Source: Mucilaginibacter cryoferens (GTDB taxonomy: Bacteria > Bacteroidota > Bacteroidia > Sphingobacteriales > Sphingobacteriaceae). From it: a DNA stretch of 64,000 nt. Location: NCBI RefSeq assembly GCF_014205845.1, contig NZ_JACHCR010000018.1, positions 1 to 64,000 on the forward strand. The letters run 5' to 3'. Positions 28,512 through 37,661 of the stretch are shown here, one piece after another. The notes beneath the pieces are model-generated. The model was given only the letters and a program-made list of their open reading frames with translations, was not told the origin of the DNA and ran no database searches. The position numbers and the translations under genes are program-made. Position 1 is the stretch's first letter; every line of letters starts with the position of its first letter.

Positions 28512-28877
28512 AAATAACGTTTCATCTATTACATCATTATAGGTAAGCACTGTAATCCCCGAACTTTTTTCATATATCTCGATACTATTTTTGCCAATAC
28601 GGAGGTGTAACCTCCCTGTTAATATGTCTGCTCCGATATATCTAAGGATCTTGTCATAATATAAGTTGATCTGCTCTGTGATTTTCCAAAGCCATCTAAA
28701 AATCTCATTTACCTGTTTGGTGACGAGAATACTGTGTCCGCTGGTAGCTCTTCCAATTCCCGGGTTGTGAAAAACCGTACCACGGATAGTCGTCATCCCA
28801 AGAAGATAACCCTTATCCCAAAGCGTCTGACGTTCCAAGCCGGTAACTATAGGATATACCTGGATTGTTCCAAACAA
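28488..28877 (-). CDS. Protein of unknown function
   Basis: Open frame of 129 codons from a TTG start at 28877; no ATG is available upstream before a stop, and an AGGA lies 5 nt before the TTG. The sequence is rich in hydrophobic and aromatic residues (WDKGYLLGMTTIRGTVFHNP, FRWLWKITEQINLYYDKI) but has no signal peptide or family I recognise. It converges with the sigma fragment and overlaps it by 24 nt. It may be real or the remainder of a longer gene cut by the same rearrangement. Confidence 0.45.
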   Translation of the reverse strand: MFGTIQVYPIVTGLERQTLWDKGYLLGMTTIRGTVFHNPGIGRATSGHSILVTKQVNEIFRWLWKITEQINLYYDKILRYIGADILTGRLHLRIGKNSIEIYEKSSGITVLTYNDVIDETLFLPGEISN

Positions 28878-29017
28878 ATTATTCCTTTTTGAAAATATAG
28901 ATTTTAGTTAAAATATGCGGTTTATTCGGTTTTCGATTGGCGAATGCTTTGCTCCAAACAAATCGTTACCAATTAATAAAACAAAGGATTACTATTTTTT
29001 TAATGGAAAGTTAGTCT

Positions 29018-29974
29018 TTATTTTAAGGAGGTGCAGTTCCCCTCAACGTGAATCTTTATAAGGCTTGTGTGTGGCATATTTAATGTTTTTCCTGGAGTTA
29101 TCTGCAAATAATACTTAAGGTAACTATTCATAACAGCTTGTGATTCATGAATATACTGTTCTCTGAGTGATTCACCCAAAAAAGCAATTAAGGGTTCTCC
29201 ATAATGCATTTGCCCCTTCTCATCAACATATACAGAAAATGAATAATAAAAATTTGCGTATGCTTTATTGATAGTAATACTAAACGTTGGATTAAAGTAA
29301 TCATCAGAAGTATCGAAATTATTAAAAAGATCCCCTTCCACTTTCCATTTTTCTACTTTTACTGATGGCCTTTTGCTTATAAACGCAACCGGTTGCCTTG
29401 CTGCAAAAGCCTTTTTTATGTCGGTGTTAGCTTTGATGACTAATGATTTGATAAATAAACTGTCTTTTCGACCGACACGTTTAAGTATAGTTGTATCACT
29501 TCGGAGTACATTTTTTACATAATTATCAGCGTAAAAGGTCATATAAATCCCAGCGCCTGTAATGTCGATACTATCACCTTGGGCTTTAAGCATTTCCAGT
29601 ACGAGGCTGTCTTTACTCATCTTTCTTACTTTTAGCCAGGTTCTGGCTGTGTTAAAAATGGAGTCATAACCCCGTGTGAGCGGAAAATTAAAAAAGCGTT
29701 TATTACTGGGGCTATATATACTTACCGAATCATCTGAAACGAAATTTACTTTCCACTGAGGTTCTAACTGGTAACCATACTCACTAAATGAGAGGCCATT
29801 TTTTAGACGCCGATTTATCTCAGTGTAGCTAATTCCTTCTATTGATTTAAAAGAGATCCGGTCCTTCTCGCCATTATGCTTAACTATATTAGGATTATTA
29901 TTGTTGCAGCCAATAATTATACCGGCATAGACTGATAATAGCGTTAACACGAAGGTTATTATATTTTGCTTCAT
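29018..29974 (-). CDS. Putative lipoprotein of unknown function
   Basis: 318 residues from the ATG at 29974, chosen because a lipoprotein signal begins there (MKQNIITFVLTLLSVYAGII, with the lipidated cysteine at about residue 23 in IIGC). An upstream in-frame ATG at 30055 would bury that signal. The mature protein is charged, with repeated aromatic strands (FSITINKAYANFYYSFSVYV), and matches no family I can name. It follows the AraC-permease fusion gene on the same strand with a gap of about 170 nt. Confidence 0.7.
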   Translation of the reverse strand: MKQNIITFVLTLLSVYAGIIIGCNNNNPNIVKHNGEKDRISFKSIEGISYTEINRRLKNGLSFSEYGYQLEPQWKVNFVSDDSVSIYSPSNKRFFNFPLTRGYDSIFNTARTWLKVRKMSKDSLVLEMLKAQGDSIDITGAGIYMTFYADNYVKNVLRSDTTILKRVGRKDSLFIKSLVIKANTDIKKAFAARQPVAFISKRPSVKVEKWKVEGDLFNNFDTSDDYFNPTFSITINKAYANFYYSFSVYVDEKGQMHYGEPLIAFLGESLREQYIHESQAVMNSYLKYYLQITPGKTLNMPHTSLIKIHVEGNCTSLK

Positions 29975-30143
29975 GAACAGTGTTTTAAATAAGATAATAA
30001 TATTATTTTTTATAGAGAAGCCGATCCTATAATGGATGGTTTTGAGGAGCTGCATGTATCTGATAGGTCTGATCTTTAGGACTTTAAAATATTATATCCT
30101 TTAACAAAAACCATGTAAGCATGATTACCGTCATCTTACCAAT

Positions 30144-33100
30144 TTATTCATTTCGCAAACTCTTTACCGGGTTGGCCATACCAGCCCTAATGGTTCGGAA
30201 ACTTAAGGTAAATAATCCTGCAAGCAGCATCCCAGCACCGCTGATAACGAATACCCACCAGCTAATAGCTACGTAGTCAGCAAAGCTTTCCATCCATTTA
30301 TTTACGGCGTACCATGCAATCGGCGTTACAATGAAAAAAGCCAGTAAAATAAGTGATATCAGTTCGGTTGATAGCAGGGTTACTATTTGAGCAACGCTTG
30401 CGCCAAATACTTTGCGTATGCCAATTTCCTTTGTTCGTTGATTAGTGGTGTAAATGGCAAGTCCTAGCAGCCCGAGGCAGCTAATCAATATCGATAAACC
30501 TGTTGCCCAGGTGAGCAGGGTTGATGTGTGTTGTTCTTCGTCGTAAAATTTTGCTATCGTGTCATCATAAAAATGGCAATTTGAATCGAAATCATCGTCG
30601 GGATAAACTTTCTTCCAGGCTTTTCCCATATTTGTAATTGCGGTTTTCCACTCACTACCGCCTACGGTTTCAGGTTTTAAACTAACATGTAACGTCATCA
30701 TTGGCTGGTGGACTGGACTGCCCGATGTTATGACTGATGGATAAATGGCGGAATGCAGCGACCGCTGATTAAAATCGGCAACTACGCCAATAATACTCAT
30801 ATTTCGGCTAAACCAATTCAACTGCTTCCCGATAGCTTCATGGGGGGTGGTAAACCCTAATAATTTAGCGTAAGTATTATTGATGATGACGGCTTTCCCG
30901 GTGTCGGCTTCGCTTATGTTTCTGCCGGCAAGTAATTTTATCTCGTATATTTTGATGTAGTTTTCATCACCGGATTTAATTATCACTTCTTCTGTTGTGA
31001 TTTCCTTTTTTTCATCATTATAAATAATTCGTGCCCTATTATATCCATCAGCCGAAGGCGGGTCGTTACCTAAACCTACAAGGGCAACCTGCGGCATCGC
31101 CCTAAATTCGTTCTGTAGTACCTGGTTGCTGCTGTCCTTACTGGTTTGCCAGGGCGTATTAATAACCAGGATGGCATCCTTTTTAAACCCGAGGTTTTTA
31201 TGTAAGGCGTAATAAATTTGTTGGCTTACCAAAATGGTAGCCATTATAAAAAATTGGGCTACAACAAACTGCGAAACCGTAAGCGACTTACGGAGCCATG
31301 CGTTCCGCGTTTTATTACTATTGCCCAGCGCCTGGTTTTTTAGCACCGATGCGGGCTTGTAGCCTGATAACACAATTGCGGGATAAAAACCCGACAAAAT
31401 ACTTATCGCAATAGTTAAAATCAGCAGGAAGAGTATGACATTCGGCTGTAGAATATTCGCATGAATATTCGGGGATATAACGTCGGCAAACACTTTTAAA
31501 ATAATTGGCGCAAGCAAAACCGATATGCAAACCGCAAAGAATGTTATAAAAAATGTTTCGCTCAAAAATTGAACTACTAATTGTATCCGGCTGCTACCCA
31601 AAGTTTTGCGGATGCCAATTTCTTTTGCCCTTTGTGCTGCCTGGGCGGTTGTTAAATTCACATAATTGATACATGCCAGCAACAACAAAAAGATAGCGCT
31701 GGCCAATAATCCGTAAAGTGTTGTTTTGTTGGCTGACGATGAGAAATTAAAAATATTATAGTCGGGATTGAAGTGAATATCGTCCAATGGCTGCAAGGCC
31801 AGATCCACGATGCCAGCAGGCCCTTTTATTCCGGCACGCGGCGGGTTATTTTTCCTGAAAATGGTATTGATCTGTTTTACAACCCCGGGTGACGGGGCGC
31901 CAGGTGCCAGCTTTACAAAAACCTCTGATGCCGAAGAGAGTCTGCCCCAATTGTTTATATTCAGATCATCAGCTAAATTTTTATTAGTTGTGGCGGTACT
32001 AAAGGAAATAAAATCGTGAAAGGTAAAGTCGCTATTTTCGGTAAACGTTTCAACTATGCCGCTAACGGTTGTTTTAAGGGTATCATATATAACTACTTTG
32101 CCAAGCATTTCATGATATGATAACCTCGGGAAGTAAAGCCTGGCTTGTTGGGATGTTAATACTACCTGGCTGGGTGCATCAAGCGCGTGTTGCGATGAGC
32201 CGGCAAGCCATACGTAATTAAAAATTTTAAAATATTGCTGATTGGCAAGGGTTATCCTGTCAGGGTCTTTGAACCGTTTTTGTGCGTTTTTATCTTTGTC
32301 GATATAGACAAAATGAGGCGACAGTGTATATAGCGGCGTAATTTCCTCTATTCCTGTGGTCTGACTTTTAATCGCCTCAGCCAATGGGCCAGGTACGCCA
32401 CTCGAATAGTTTTTATGTCCCTGAAATGATATGTTCATCACAACGCGGTAAATTCGGTCGCTGTCCTTGTGAAATTTATCAAACGTAAAATCGTAGTGTA
32501 CAATAAAGTAGATGGCCAGGAAAGCGCTTATACCAATGGATAAACCGATAATATTTATCAGTGTAAATAGCTTATGCCTCCAAAATCCGCGGAATGCAAT
32601 TTTAAAATAAGTTTTAAACATACGACTGCCGGTTAATTTTTCATGCGTCCACCCAGAAGGGCTTACATGGCTCAATATTAGCGGCATATGCTGAGTAAAA
32701 CCTCTCAAGTTATAAGATGGGAGAACTTTTTGAAGGTGGTTTTTATATTCTAAAGGGGTTTTGCCTGTAAATTGCTTAAAAATACGATGAAAGCTGCTTT
32801 GTGAATTAAAGCCTGACTCATAGGCAAGACCAAGCAGCGTGATATGATCATGCGACGGGTCCTGCATTTTGAGCGCAACCTCGCGAACACGGTATTCATT
32901 GATAAAATCGTTGAAGCTTTTTTTGAAAACTGTATTAATAATTCGGGATACTTCATGAGTATGCAATCCAAGTTTTTCAGCAAGAGAGCTCAGGCTTAAT
33001 TCCGCATCCCGGTAGTACCCTTTTTCCTTTACTTCCATTTTTAACCAGTATCCTTTTTGCTTCAGATCTGCCGGTAATAATAGCTTTACGGTAGTATCCG

Positions 33101-33842
33101 TCTTCTCAGGAGTTTCTGCTTTTAAATGGCTCTTTGCAGCAATCCAAATGATCAGGAATATGAAAAGAAGGCACAAAGGAAAATAATACTGTGCTTCTGA
33201 TTTATCATGGTAATAAAAATAGTCAACCGCTGTAAACGGTATCCCTAGTAACCATAGCATACCGAATGCGGTAAGGAAGCGATCCAACCATAGTAACTCG
33301 TTGCGGTAACGGTCGCCCTCATGAAATTTTAAGCGCTGATAAAAGCGTCCTATCTGCCTGTGAGCCAGGTAAAGGTAAATTGTGACCGAAACAAACGCCA
33401 GCAATTGCAATACCGGGTTCAGTTGCTGAAAGGCCGGCGTTTTATAAGTAGCTGCGCCCGTATTTATACTATCCCTAACCTCCAATGCCTGGGCACCCAA
33501 TTCCAGCACCAACGGACTAAAATGCAGCAAATCCTTAGACTGGAATTTATATTCCGGCCTGGTTATTTTAAGCACGTAAAAGAAAATAAGGGGGCCAAGA
33601 GCAAGCGAAAATTGCAGCGGCAGCCGGCTCCAATTAGTAATGTAAGTTGACAGCCCGATGTTGATGCCCAATATTCGGGCTATCCACAAAACAATCGTAA
33701 CCATTGCCAGGGCCAAAAGCCGGTTTGCAGCCCGGTTTATCCTTTTGGTGAACCATAAAAGCAGGATAAAAGTGAGCGCGATAAAGATCGTACCAAAGAA
33801 AGCCAGGTCGTAGGTATTAATATGGAAAGTATATGTATCCAT
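30144..33842 (-). CDS. Membrane AraC regulator fused to FtsX/MacB-type ABC permease
   Basis: A single 1232-residue open frame with two complete parts. Residues 1-245 form about seven transmembrane helices, followed by a cytoplasmic AraC helix-turn-helix domain at about 275-375 (LSSLAEKLGLHTHEVSRIIN, LAYESGFNSQSSFHRIFKQF). After a linker of about 35 residues, residues 410-1232 are a full FtsX/MacB permease: first helix after MFKTYFKIAFRGFWRHKLF, periplasmic MacB_PCD domains, core motifs RAKEIGIRKTLGSS and RTKEIGIRKVFGAS, and the final NPVKSLRNE. No ABC ATPase is adjacent. The N-terminus of the permease part coincides with a normal permease start, so this looks like gene fusion. Confidence 0.85.
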   Translation of the reverse strand: MDTYTFHINTYDLAFFGTIFIALTFILLLWFTKRINRAANRLLALAMVTIVLWIARILGINIGLSTYITNWSRLPLQFSLALGPLIFFYVLKITRPEYKFQSKDLLHFSPLVLELGAQALEVRDSINTGAATYKTPAFQQLNPVLQLLAFVSVTIYLYLAHRQIGRFYQRLKFHEGDRYRNELLWLDRFLTAFGMLWLLGIPFTAVDYFYYHDKSEAQYYFPLCLLFIFLIIWIAAKSHLKAETPEKTDTTVKLLLPADLKQKGYWLKMEVKEKGYYRDAELSLSSLAEKLGLHTHEVSRIINTVFKKSFNDFINEYRVREVALKMQDPSHDHITLLGLAYESGFNSQSSFHRIFKQFTGKTPLEYKNHLQKVLPSYNLRGFTQHMPLILSHVSPSGWTHEKLTGSRMFKTYFKIAFRGFWRHKLFTLINIIGLSIGISAFLAIYFIVHYDFTFDKFHKDSDRIYRVVMNISFQGHKNYSSGVPGPLAEAIKSQTTGIEEITPLYTLSPHFVYIDKDKNAQKRFKDPDRITLANQQYFKIFNYVWLAGSSQHALDAPSQVVLTSQQARLYFPRLSYHEMLGKVVIYDTLKTTVSGIVETFTENSDFTFHDFISFSTATTNKNLADDLNINNWGRLSSASEVFVKLAPGAPSPGVVKQINTIFRKNNPPRAGIKGPAGIVDLALQPLDDIHFNPDYNIFNFSSSANKTTLYGLLASAIFLLLLACINYVNLTTAQAAQRAKEIGIRKTLGSSRIQLVVQFLSETFFITFFAVCISVLLAPIILKVFADVISPNIHANILQPNVILFLLILTIAISILSGFYPAIVLSGYKPASVLKNQALGNSNKTRNAWLRKSLTVSQFVVAQFFIMATILVSQQIYYALHKNLGFKKDAILVINTPWQTSKDSSNQVLQNEFRAMPQVALVGLGNDPPSADGYNRARIIYNDEKKEITTEEVIIKSGDENYIKIYEIKLLAGRNISEADTGKAVIINNTYAKLLGFTTPHEAIGKQLNWFSRNMSIIGVVADFNQRSLHSAIYPSVITSGSPVHQPMMTLHVSLKPETVGGSEWKTAITNMGKAWKKVYPDDDFDSNCHFYDDTIAKFYDEEQHTSTLLTWATGLSILISCLGLLGLAIYTTNQRTKEIGIRKVFGASVAQIVTLLSTELISLILLAFFIVTPIAWYAVNKWMESFADYVAISWWVFVISGAGMLLAGLFTLSFRTIRAGMANPVKSLRNE

Positions 33843-33870
33843 TTGAAATATTATAACTCAATCGCTGTTA

Positions 33871-33878
33871 CAAACTTA
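33871..33878 (-). promoter_or_regulatory. -7 element upstream of the fusion gene
   Basis: On the minus strand TAAGTTTG matches TAnnTTTG and would start transcription about 24 nt before the ATG at 33842. No -33 TTTG lies at the right distance. Confidence 0.35.
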
Positions 33879-33949
33879 TAATTTATTGATATAGAAAAAA
33901 TTATATCGAATAAAATAGGCGCACTGTAACAAACCGCACATAGAGCCGT

Positions 33950-34990
33950 TCAGGTTTGGATTGTGTAGCTGTTTCATAAAAGTCGATTTTTTCAACTCTC
34001 GTCGAGGTTTAACTCCCAAAGAGTTGTCGAATGAAGCAATGCTGCTCCTGCTGTACTATTGGAATAACCTTACGAGGATCGAACTCGAAAAGTGCCTTCT
34101 ATTAACGGGAAACGCTAGTTTAAAAATGAATCAAAAAATAAAAACCGACTGTATTGTGATAGAAGCGTTTTTTGAAATTCCGTGACGGTCCGACCGCAGT
34201 TCTCGAACACCTTTATAGAAGATTTAAAGAAATTGGCTTCTATAAAGGTTCAATTGTAATATAGAATTATTATATTCCTGATCCGGTTATTTGACACTTA
34301 GAGGAGGGATCGAATCATGTCTTTATTTCAATATGTTGTAAAGTTAAATTAGACTTCTCAGTGAATCGTTCAATAAACACATATCGACGGTTGCCGATAG
34401 CTTTATAAAAGTATTAAAAAGGTTTTCACAATTAATTAATATTACTAATATTTTATACATTCATTGTGGACACCTGATCCGAAAAAATGAAATATGGGAC
34501 AAGAATGATAAAATGGTTGAGTAGTCGTCGGAGTTCAATTAGTACACACGAGAGATAGCTTCTGGAGAGCTAGGGATTCGTTTTAACCCTGATTTTCTGC
34601 ACTTATTTGATATCTTGAATGGTTTTCATTTTCGCACTCACCGAATTACTCACCACTTTTTATTTTTTAGAAATTAGCTGCAAATGCTATGTTCAAATTT
34701 ACTAAAAACAATCTATGATATCAAATTAATATGGTTTAACAGGTTAGTTGAGAGCGGGAATCGAACCTTACTTGTAAGTCCTTAAATTATAATTAGTTAT
34801 AAGTTTCTTAAAGATCGTTTAACGATTTATACAATACTTTATTTGGCCATCAATCGGTATACTACAAATATACAAAAACATTGATCTTGTGGAGATTCTG
34901 AAATGATCTTATCTATAAAATTGGATGATGGGCTCGAACTGCATCAATTATTGTCATATGCAGCAGGATGATAATTACCGATGAGATACG
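33950..34990. other. Gene-free region with tRNA-3'-end-like boxes and possible integrase tail
   Basis: About 1.1 kb of AT-rich DNA without a convincing gene. On the minus strand several short segments look like the T-loop and acceptor side of tRNA genes: near 34079-34096, 34297-34316, 34565-34582 (GAATCCCTAGCTCTCC), 34749-34768 (GGTTCGATTCCCGCTC) and 34922-34940 (GTTCGAGCCCATCATCC). None is preceded by the rest of a tRNA. Just 5' of the 34565 box, minus-strand codons read KVVSNSVSAKMKTIQDIK and a stop, resembling a tyrosine integrase C-terminus. I read it as scars of integrated elements. Confidence 0.4.
34209..34249. repeat. 13-bp perfect inverted repeat
   Basis: ACCTTTATAGAAG (34209-34221) and CTTCTATAAAGGT (34237-34249) around a 15-nt spacer, inside the gene-free region. 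No T run follows on either strand, so a terminator is not obvious. Confidence 0.8.
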
Positions 34991-35001
34991 ACAGCATTTA
35001 A

Positions 35002-35034
35002 CCATAAAAGCCCGGCAAAGCCGAGCTTTTATGG
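35002..35034 (-). terminator. Terminator of the minus-strand acyltransferase operon
   Basis: CCATAAAAGCCCGGC and GCCGAGCTTTTATGG form a 15-bp stem with one mismatch and an AAA loop. It overlaps the stop codon at 35029 of the acyltransferase gene. The following T run on the minus strand is short. Confidence 0.65.
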
Positions 35035-35649
35035 TAGTGGTTTGATTCTTTCCCAATCCTTTTTTTCAAAATTGTACTGCTTAATAACTTTAGCCGGGTT
35101 TCCGGCAACAATAGAATAAGGTGGAATATTTTTAGTAACTACTGAGCCTCCGGCAACAACGCTATGCTTTCCGATGGTTACACCGGCAGTAATAACAGCA
35201 TTTGCCCCTATCCATACCTCATCCTCAACAATAATTGGCGCAGCTGTTACCTTTTGCAAGCGAATTGGTAGATCAACATCAGTATAAGTATGGTTCATTC
35301 CGCTAAAAACAACATTTTGTGCGATGATTACCTGATTGCCGATCATTACCGGGCCAATTAATACGCTGCCCAAACCTAAGCGGGAGTCATTTCCAATCAA
35401 CAAGTCGCCTACACCATTATTTACGGTGCAGAAATCTTCGATAGTTGAATTTGCCCCAAGGGAGAATTTATTAAAAGGAAAAATATCTATCCTGGTATTG
35501 CTCCTGATTACTGATCCTTTACCTCGGTTATGGATGAACGGAGTCACCAGGTATCTAACCCACCGGCGTGGCCGTGCATTTCCTACTATTAACTTGTGAA
35601 CAAATACTTTTAACCGCTGATTTGATTTAATAATTTTTGCGAGGCTCAT
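35029..35649 (-). CDS. Hexapeptide-repeat acyltransferase
   Basis: Left-handed beta-helix acyltransferase, 206 residues. Repeats of the [LIV]-G-x4 kind run from about residue 70 to 190 (IGNDSRLGLGSVLIGPVMIG, WIGANAVITAGVTIGKHSVV), ending with the family signature IPPYSIVAGNPAKVIKQY. Such enzymes O- or N-acetylate sugars, often in capsule or exopolysaccharide assembly. It is the last gene of the minus-strand arm and lies 16 nt after another acyltransferase; the two are not close copies. Acceptor sugar unknown. Confidence 0.9.
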   Translation of the reverse strand: MSLAKIIKSNQRLKVFVHKLIVGNARPRRWVRYLVTPFIHNRGKGSVIRSNTRIDIFPFNKFSLGANSTIEDFCTVNNGVGDLLIGNDSRLGLGSVLIGPVMIGNQVIIAQNVVFSGMNHTYTDVDLPIRLQKVTAAPIIVEDEVWIGANAVITAGVTIGKHSVVAGGSVVTKNIPPYSIVAGNPAKVIKQYNFEKKDWERIKPLP

Positions 35650-35665
35650 AAGACAGTTTTTTAAT

Positions 35666-36331
35666 CTAATTGATAACCGGTTTCGTTACATCGCTATGAT
35701 TTTTTGTGCTTTTAATTATCCTGGCAGGAACACCACCAACCAGTGTAAAGGGAGGAACATCTTTTGTTACTACCGCACCTGCTGCTACTACCGCACCTTC
35801 GCCAATAGTAACCCCTTTTAATACAATGGCCCTGGTAGCTATCCATACGCCATCGCCAATAATAATATCTTCTTTGCCAGAGGTGGCTTCCCTTGCCGAA
35901 ACATCGTGAAAATCATCGTCCATCATGATTACTTGGTTGGCAATATGACAGTTTTTGCCAATGCTGATATGCTTCCTTGAGGTTATGATGGTACCTGAAT
36001 TGATAAATGTATTTTCACCGATCTCAATAGTTGCTCTGGGGCCCGCGGAAATTTGCGTTGTACCAATATGCGACCATATGCGGCAATAATCTCCTATAAT
36101 GATCTTGCCTTTAGTATTTAATTTTAAATTTCCTTTAACAGTTACCATCTTTCCTGTGGCACAATTTCTTAAACGTACTGAAGCGTTTAACAGGTCAAAC
36201 GCCCATTTGGAAAGTGTTTTAATTAAAATCCAGTAAATGAATGCACGCTCTTTTTTCGATTGAGGTGCTCTATCATAGTAATCCATTGATAAAACCAGTA
36301 CCTTGTCGACTAATTTTTGTTTAATTTTCAT
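35666..36331 (-). CDS. Hexapeptide-repeat acyltransferase
   Basis: 221 residues from the ATG at 36331, which directly abuts the stop of the upstream glycosyltransferase gene. A longer in-frame start inside that gene is rejected. Beta-helix repeats cover about residues 70-205 (INSGTIITSRKHISIGKNCH, IIIGDGVWIATRAIVLKGVT) and end VPPFTLVGGVPARIIKS. The N-terminal 60 residues are alpha-helical and basic. Probably an O-acetyltransferase of the exopolysaccharide locus, translationally coupled to the GT4 gene. Confidence 0.9.
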   Translation of the reverse strand: MKIKQKLVDKVLVLSMDYYDRAPQSKKERAFIYWILIKTLSKWAFDLLNASVRLRNCATGKMVTVKGNLKLNTKGKIIIGDYCRIWSHIGTTQISAGPRATIEIGENTFINSGTIITSRKHISIGKNCHIANQVIMMDDDFHDVSAREATSGKEDIIIGDGVWIATRAIVLKGVTIGEGAVVAAGAVVTKDVPPFTLVGGVPARIIKSTKNHSDVTKPVIN

Positions 36332-36332
36332 T

Positions 36333-37526
36333 TTATAACATATTTGCGACTTCATGATAAATGGAAACAGTTTTCCGGGCGGCAGCATCCCAGGTAAACG
36401 ATAAAGCCCATTTCTTCCCGGCCTCAGCCAATTGGGCTGCAATTGTAGCATCGTTTAATATAAGGAGGGCGGCAGCGGTTAAAGTAGATGGCTTTTTAGG
36501 GTCGATAAATAAAGCTGACTCCCCTCCAATTTCGGGCATACATGAATTAAATGAAGTTATTACCGGCACTCCCGATGCCATTGCTTCGGCAATAGGTAGT
36601 CCGAAACCTTCACTAAATGATGGGAACCACAACATACTTGCTCCCTGATATATTGCGGGAAGGTCTTCATAGGCTACATAGCCGGTAATATCAATATGTT
36701 CTTTGAGCCAGGCCAAATTCTCATGTTCCAATATCTCATGTACTTGATCGGGCTTCAGTCCTTTCATCACAAGCCTGGGGCCATCCGGCTCTTTTAATAA
36801 TAGTTGCGCGTATGCATTTACAACGCCGATGGTGTTTTTCCGTGGGTCGGTGTTAGCCATAAAAAACATGTAGCCTCTTTTAAGCTTATACTTTTGCAGC
36901 GCCTTCACAATATTTTCATCGCTACATTTGTTAAAAAAACGCTCGTCAACACCATTATAAACTACCGAAATCTTTTCGGCAGGTATATTCAATGTCTCAC
37001 TTATTACTTTCTTCTGAAATTCTGAAACGGTAATAATACGAACTGCCTTTTTTGCAATACGTGACACAATCAGGGCACGGTACATATTGCCCAAACGCTG
37101 GTACCAGCTTGCGCTGGTGCGTATTTTTGATTTTTCAAGGAAAATCACATCGTGTAATGTTAATATAAGCGGAATTTTAGAGTTTAGTGGCGCTGTATTA
37201 CTGGTACAATGCAAAATATCTGCATTGATTTGCTTACACGCCTTTGGAAGAATAATTTGTTCCCAAATAAAATAAGGAGCTTTCTTTATGATGTGGATGA
37301 ACCTTCCTGGAATTGAACTAAGGCATTTGTCGATATCATCCTTAACCATTACGTGGTAATCAAAAACATCATCGCCCAATGGCAGTCTTTTTAATAACTC
37401 ATGTGCTACCACCTCCATACCATGTTTATTTGGCCTGAACACCCGTTGAACTTCAATAGCGATTTTTAGCTTTGAATTTTCAGAATCTGATTGTTTGGGA
37501 GTTAAAACCGCATCGGTTAACAACAT
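36333..37526 (-). CDS. Glycosyltransferase family 4
   Basis: Retaining GT-B glycosyltransferase, 397 residues. The C-terminal nucleotide-sugar domain shows the GT4 pattern FSEGFGLPIAEAMASGVPVI with the E-x7-E pair, and VVYNGVDERFF lies at the domain boundary. N-terminal motif IAIEVQRVFRPNKHGMEVVA fits enzymes that elongate surface polysaccharides from the cytoplasmic face. It heads the group GT4, acyltransferase, acyltransferase on the minus strand. Sugar donor unknown. Confidence 0.92.
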   Translation of the reverse strand: MLLTDAVLTPKQSDSENSKLKIAIEVQRVFRPNKHGMEVVAHELLKRLPLGDDVFDYHVMVKDDIDKCLSSIPGRFIHIIKKAPYFIWEQIILPKACKQINADILHCTSNTAPLNSKIPLILTLHDVIFLEKSKIRTSASWYQRLGNMYRALIVSRIAKKAVRIITVSEFQKKVISETLNIPAEKISVVYNGVDERFFNKCSDENIVKALQKYKLKRGYMFFMANTDPRKNTIGVVNAYAQLLLKEPDGPRLVMKGLKPDQVHEILEHENLAWLKEHIDITGYVAYEDLPAIYQGASMLWFPSFSEGFGLPIAEAMASGVPVITSFNSCMPEIGGESALFIDPKKPSTLTAAALLILNDATIAAQLAEAGKKWALSFTWDAAARKTVSIYHEVANML

Positions 37527-37661
37527 TTTAAATTTGATTAAATTATTTACTAAAATCTATTAATACTTAAAATATGTTAAGTGTTTTAGGTGTTAACTTA
37601 CAGGCAATTACGAATAATTAGTTATTACATGTTTTGGAGTAATTCCATTTAGAGCGTGTTA

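Noticed and set aside
33961..34185. Plus-strand 74-codon frame in the gene-free region
   Set aside because: No family, no ribosome site or promoter, low-complexity composition.
34740..34870. Possible complete tRNA on the minus strand around GGTTCGATTCCCGCTC
   Set aside because: The 5' half of the T stem does not pair and no D arm, anticodon arm or acceptor 5' strand is present at the required distances.
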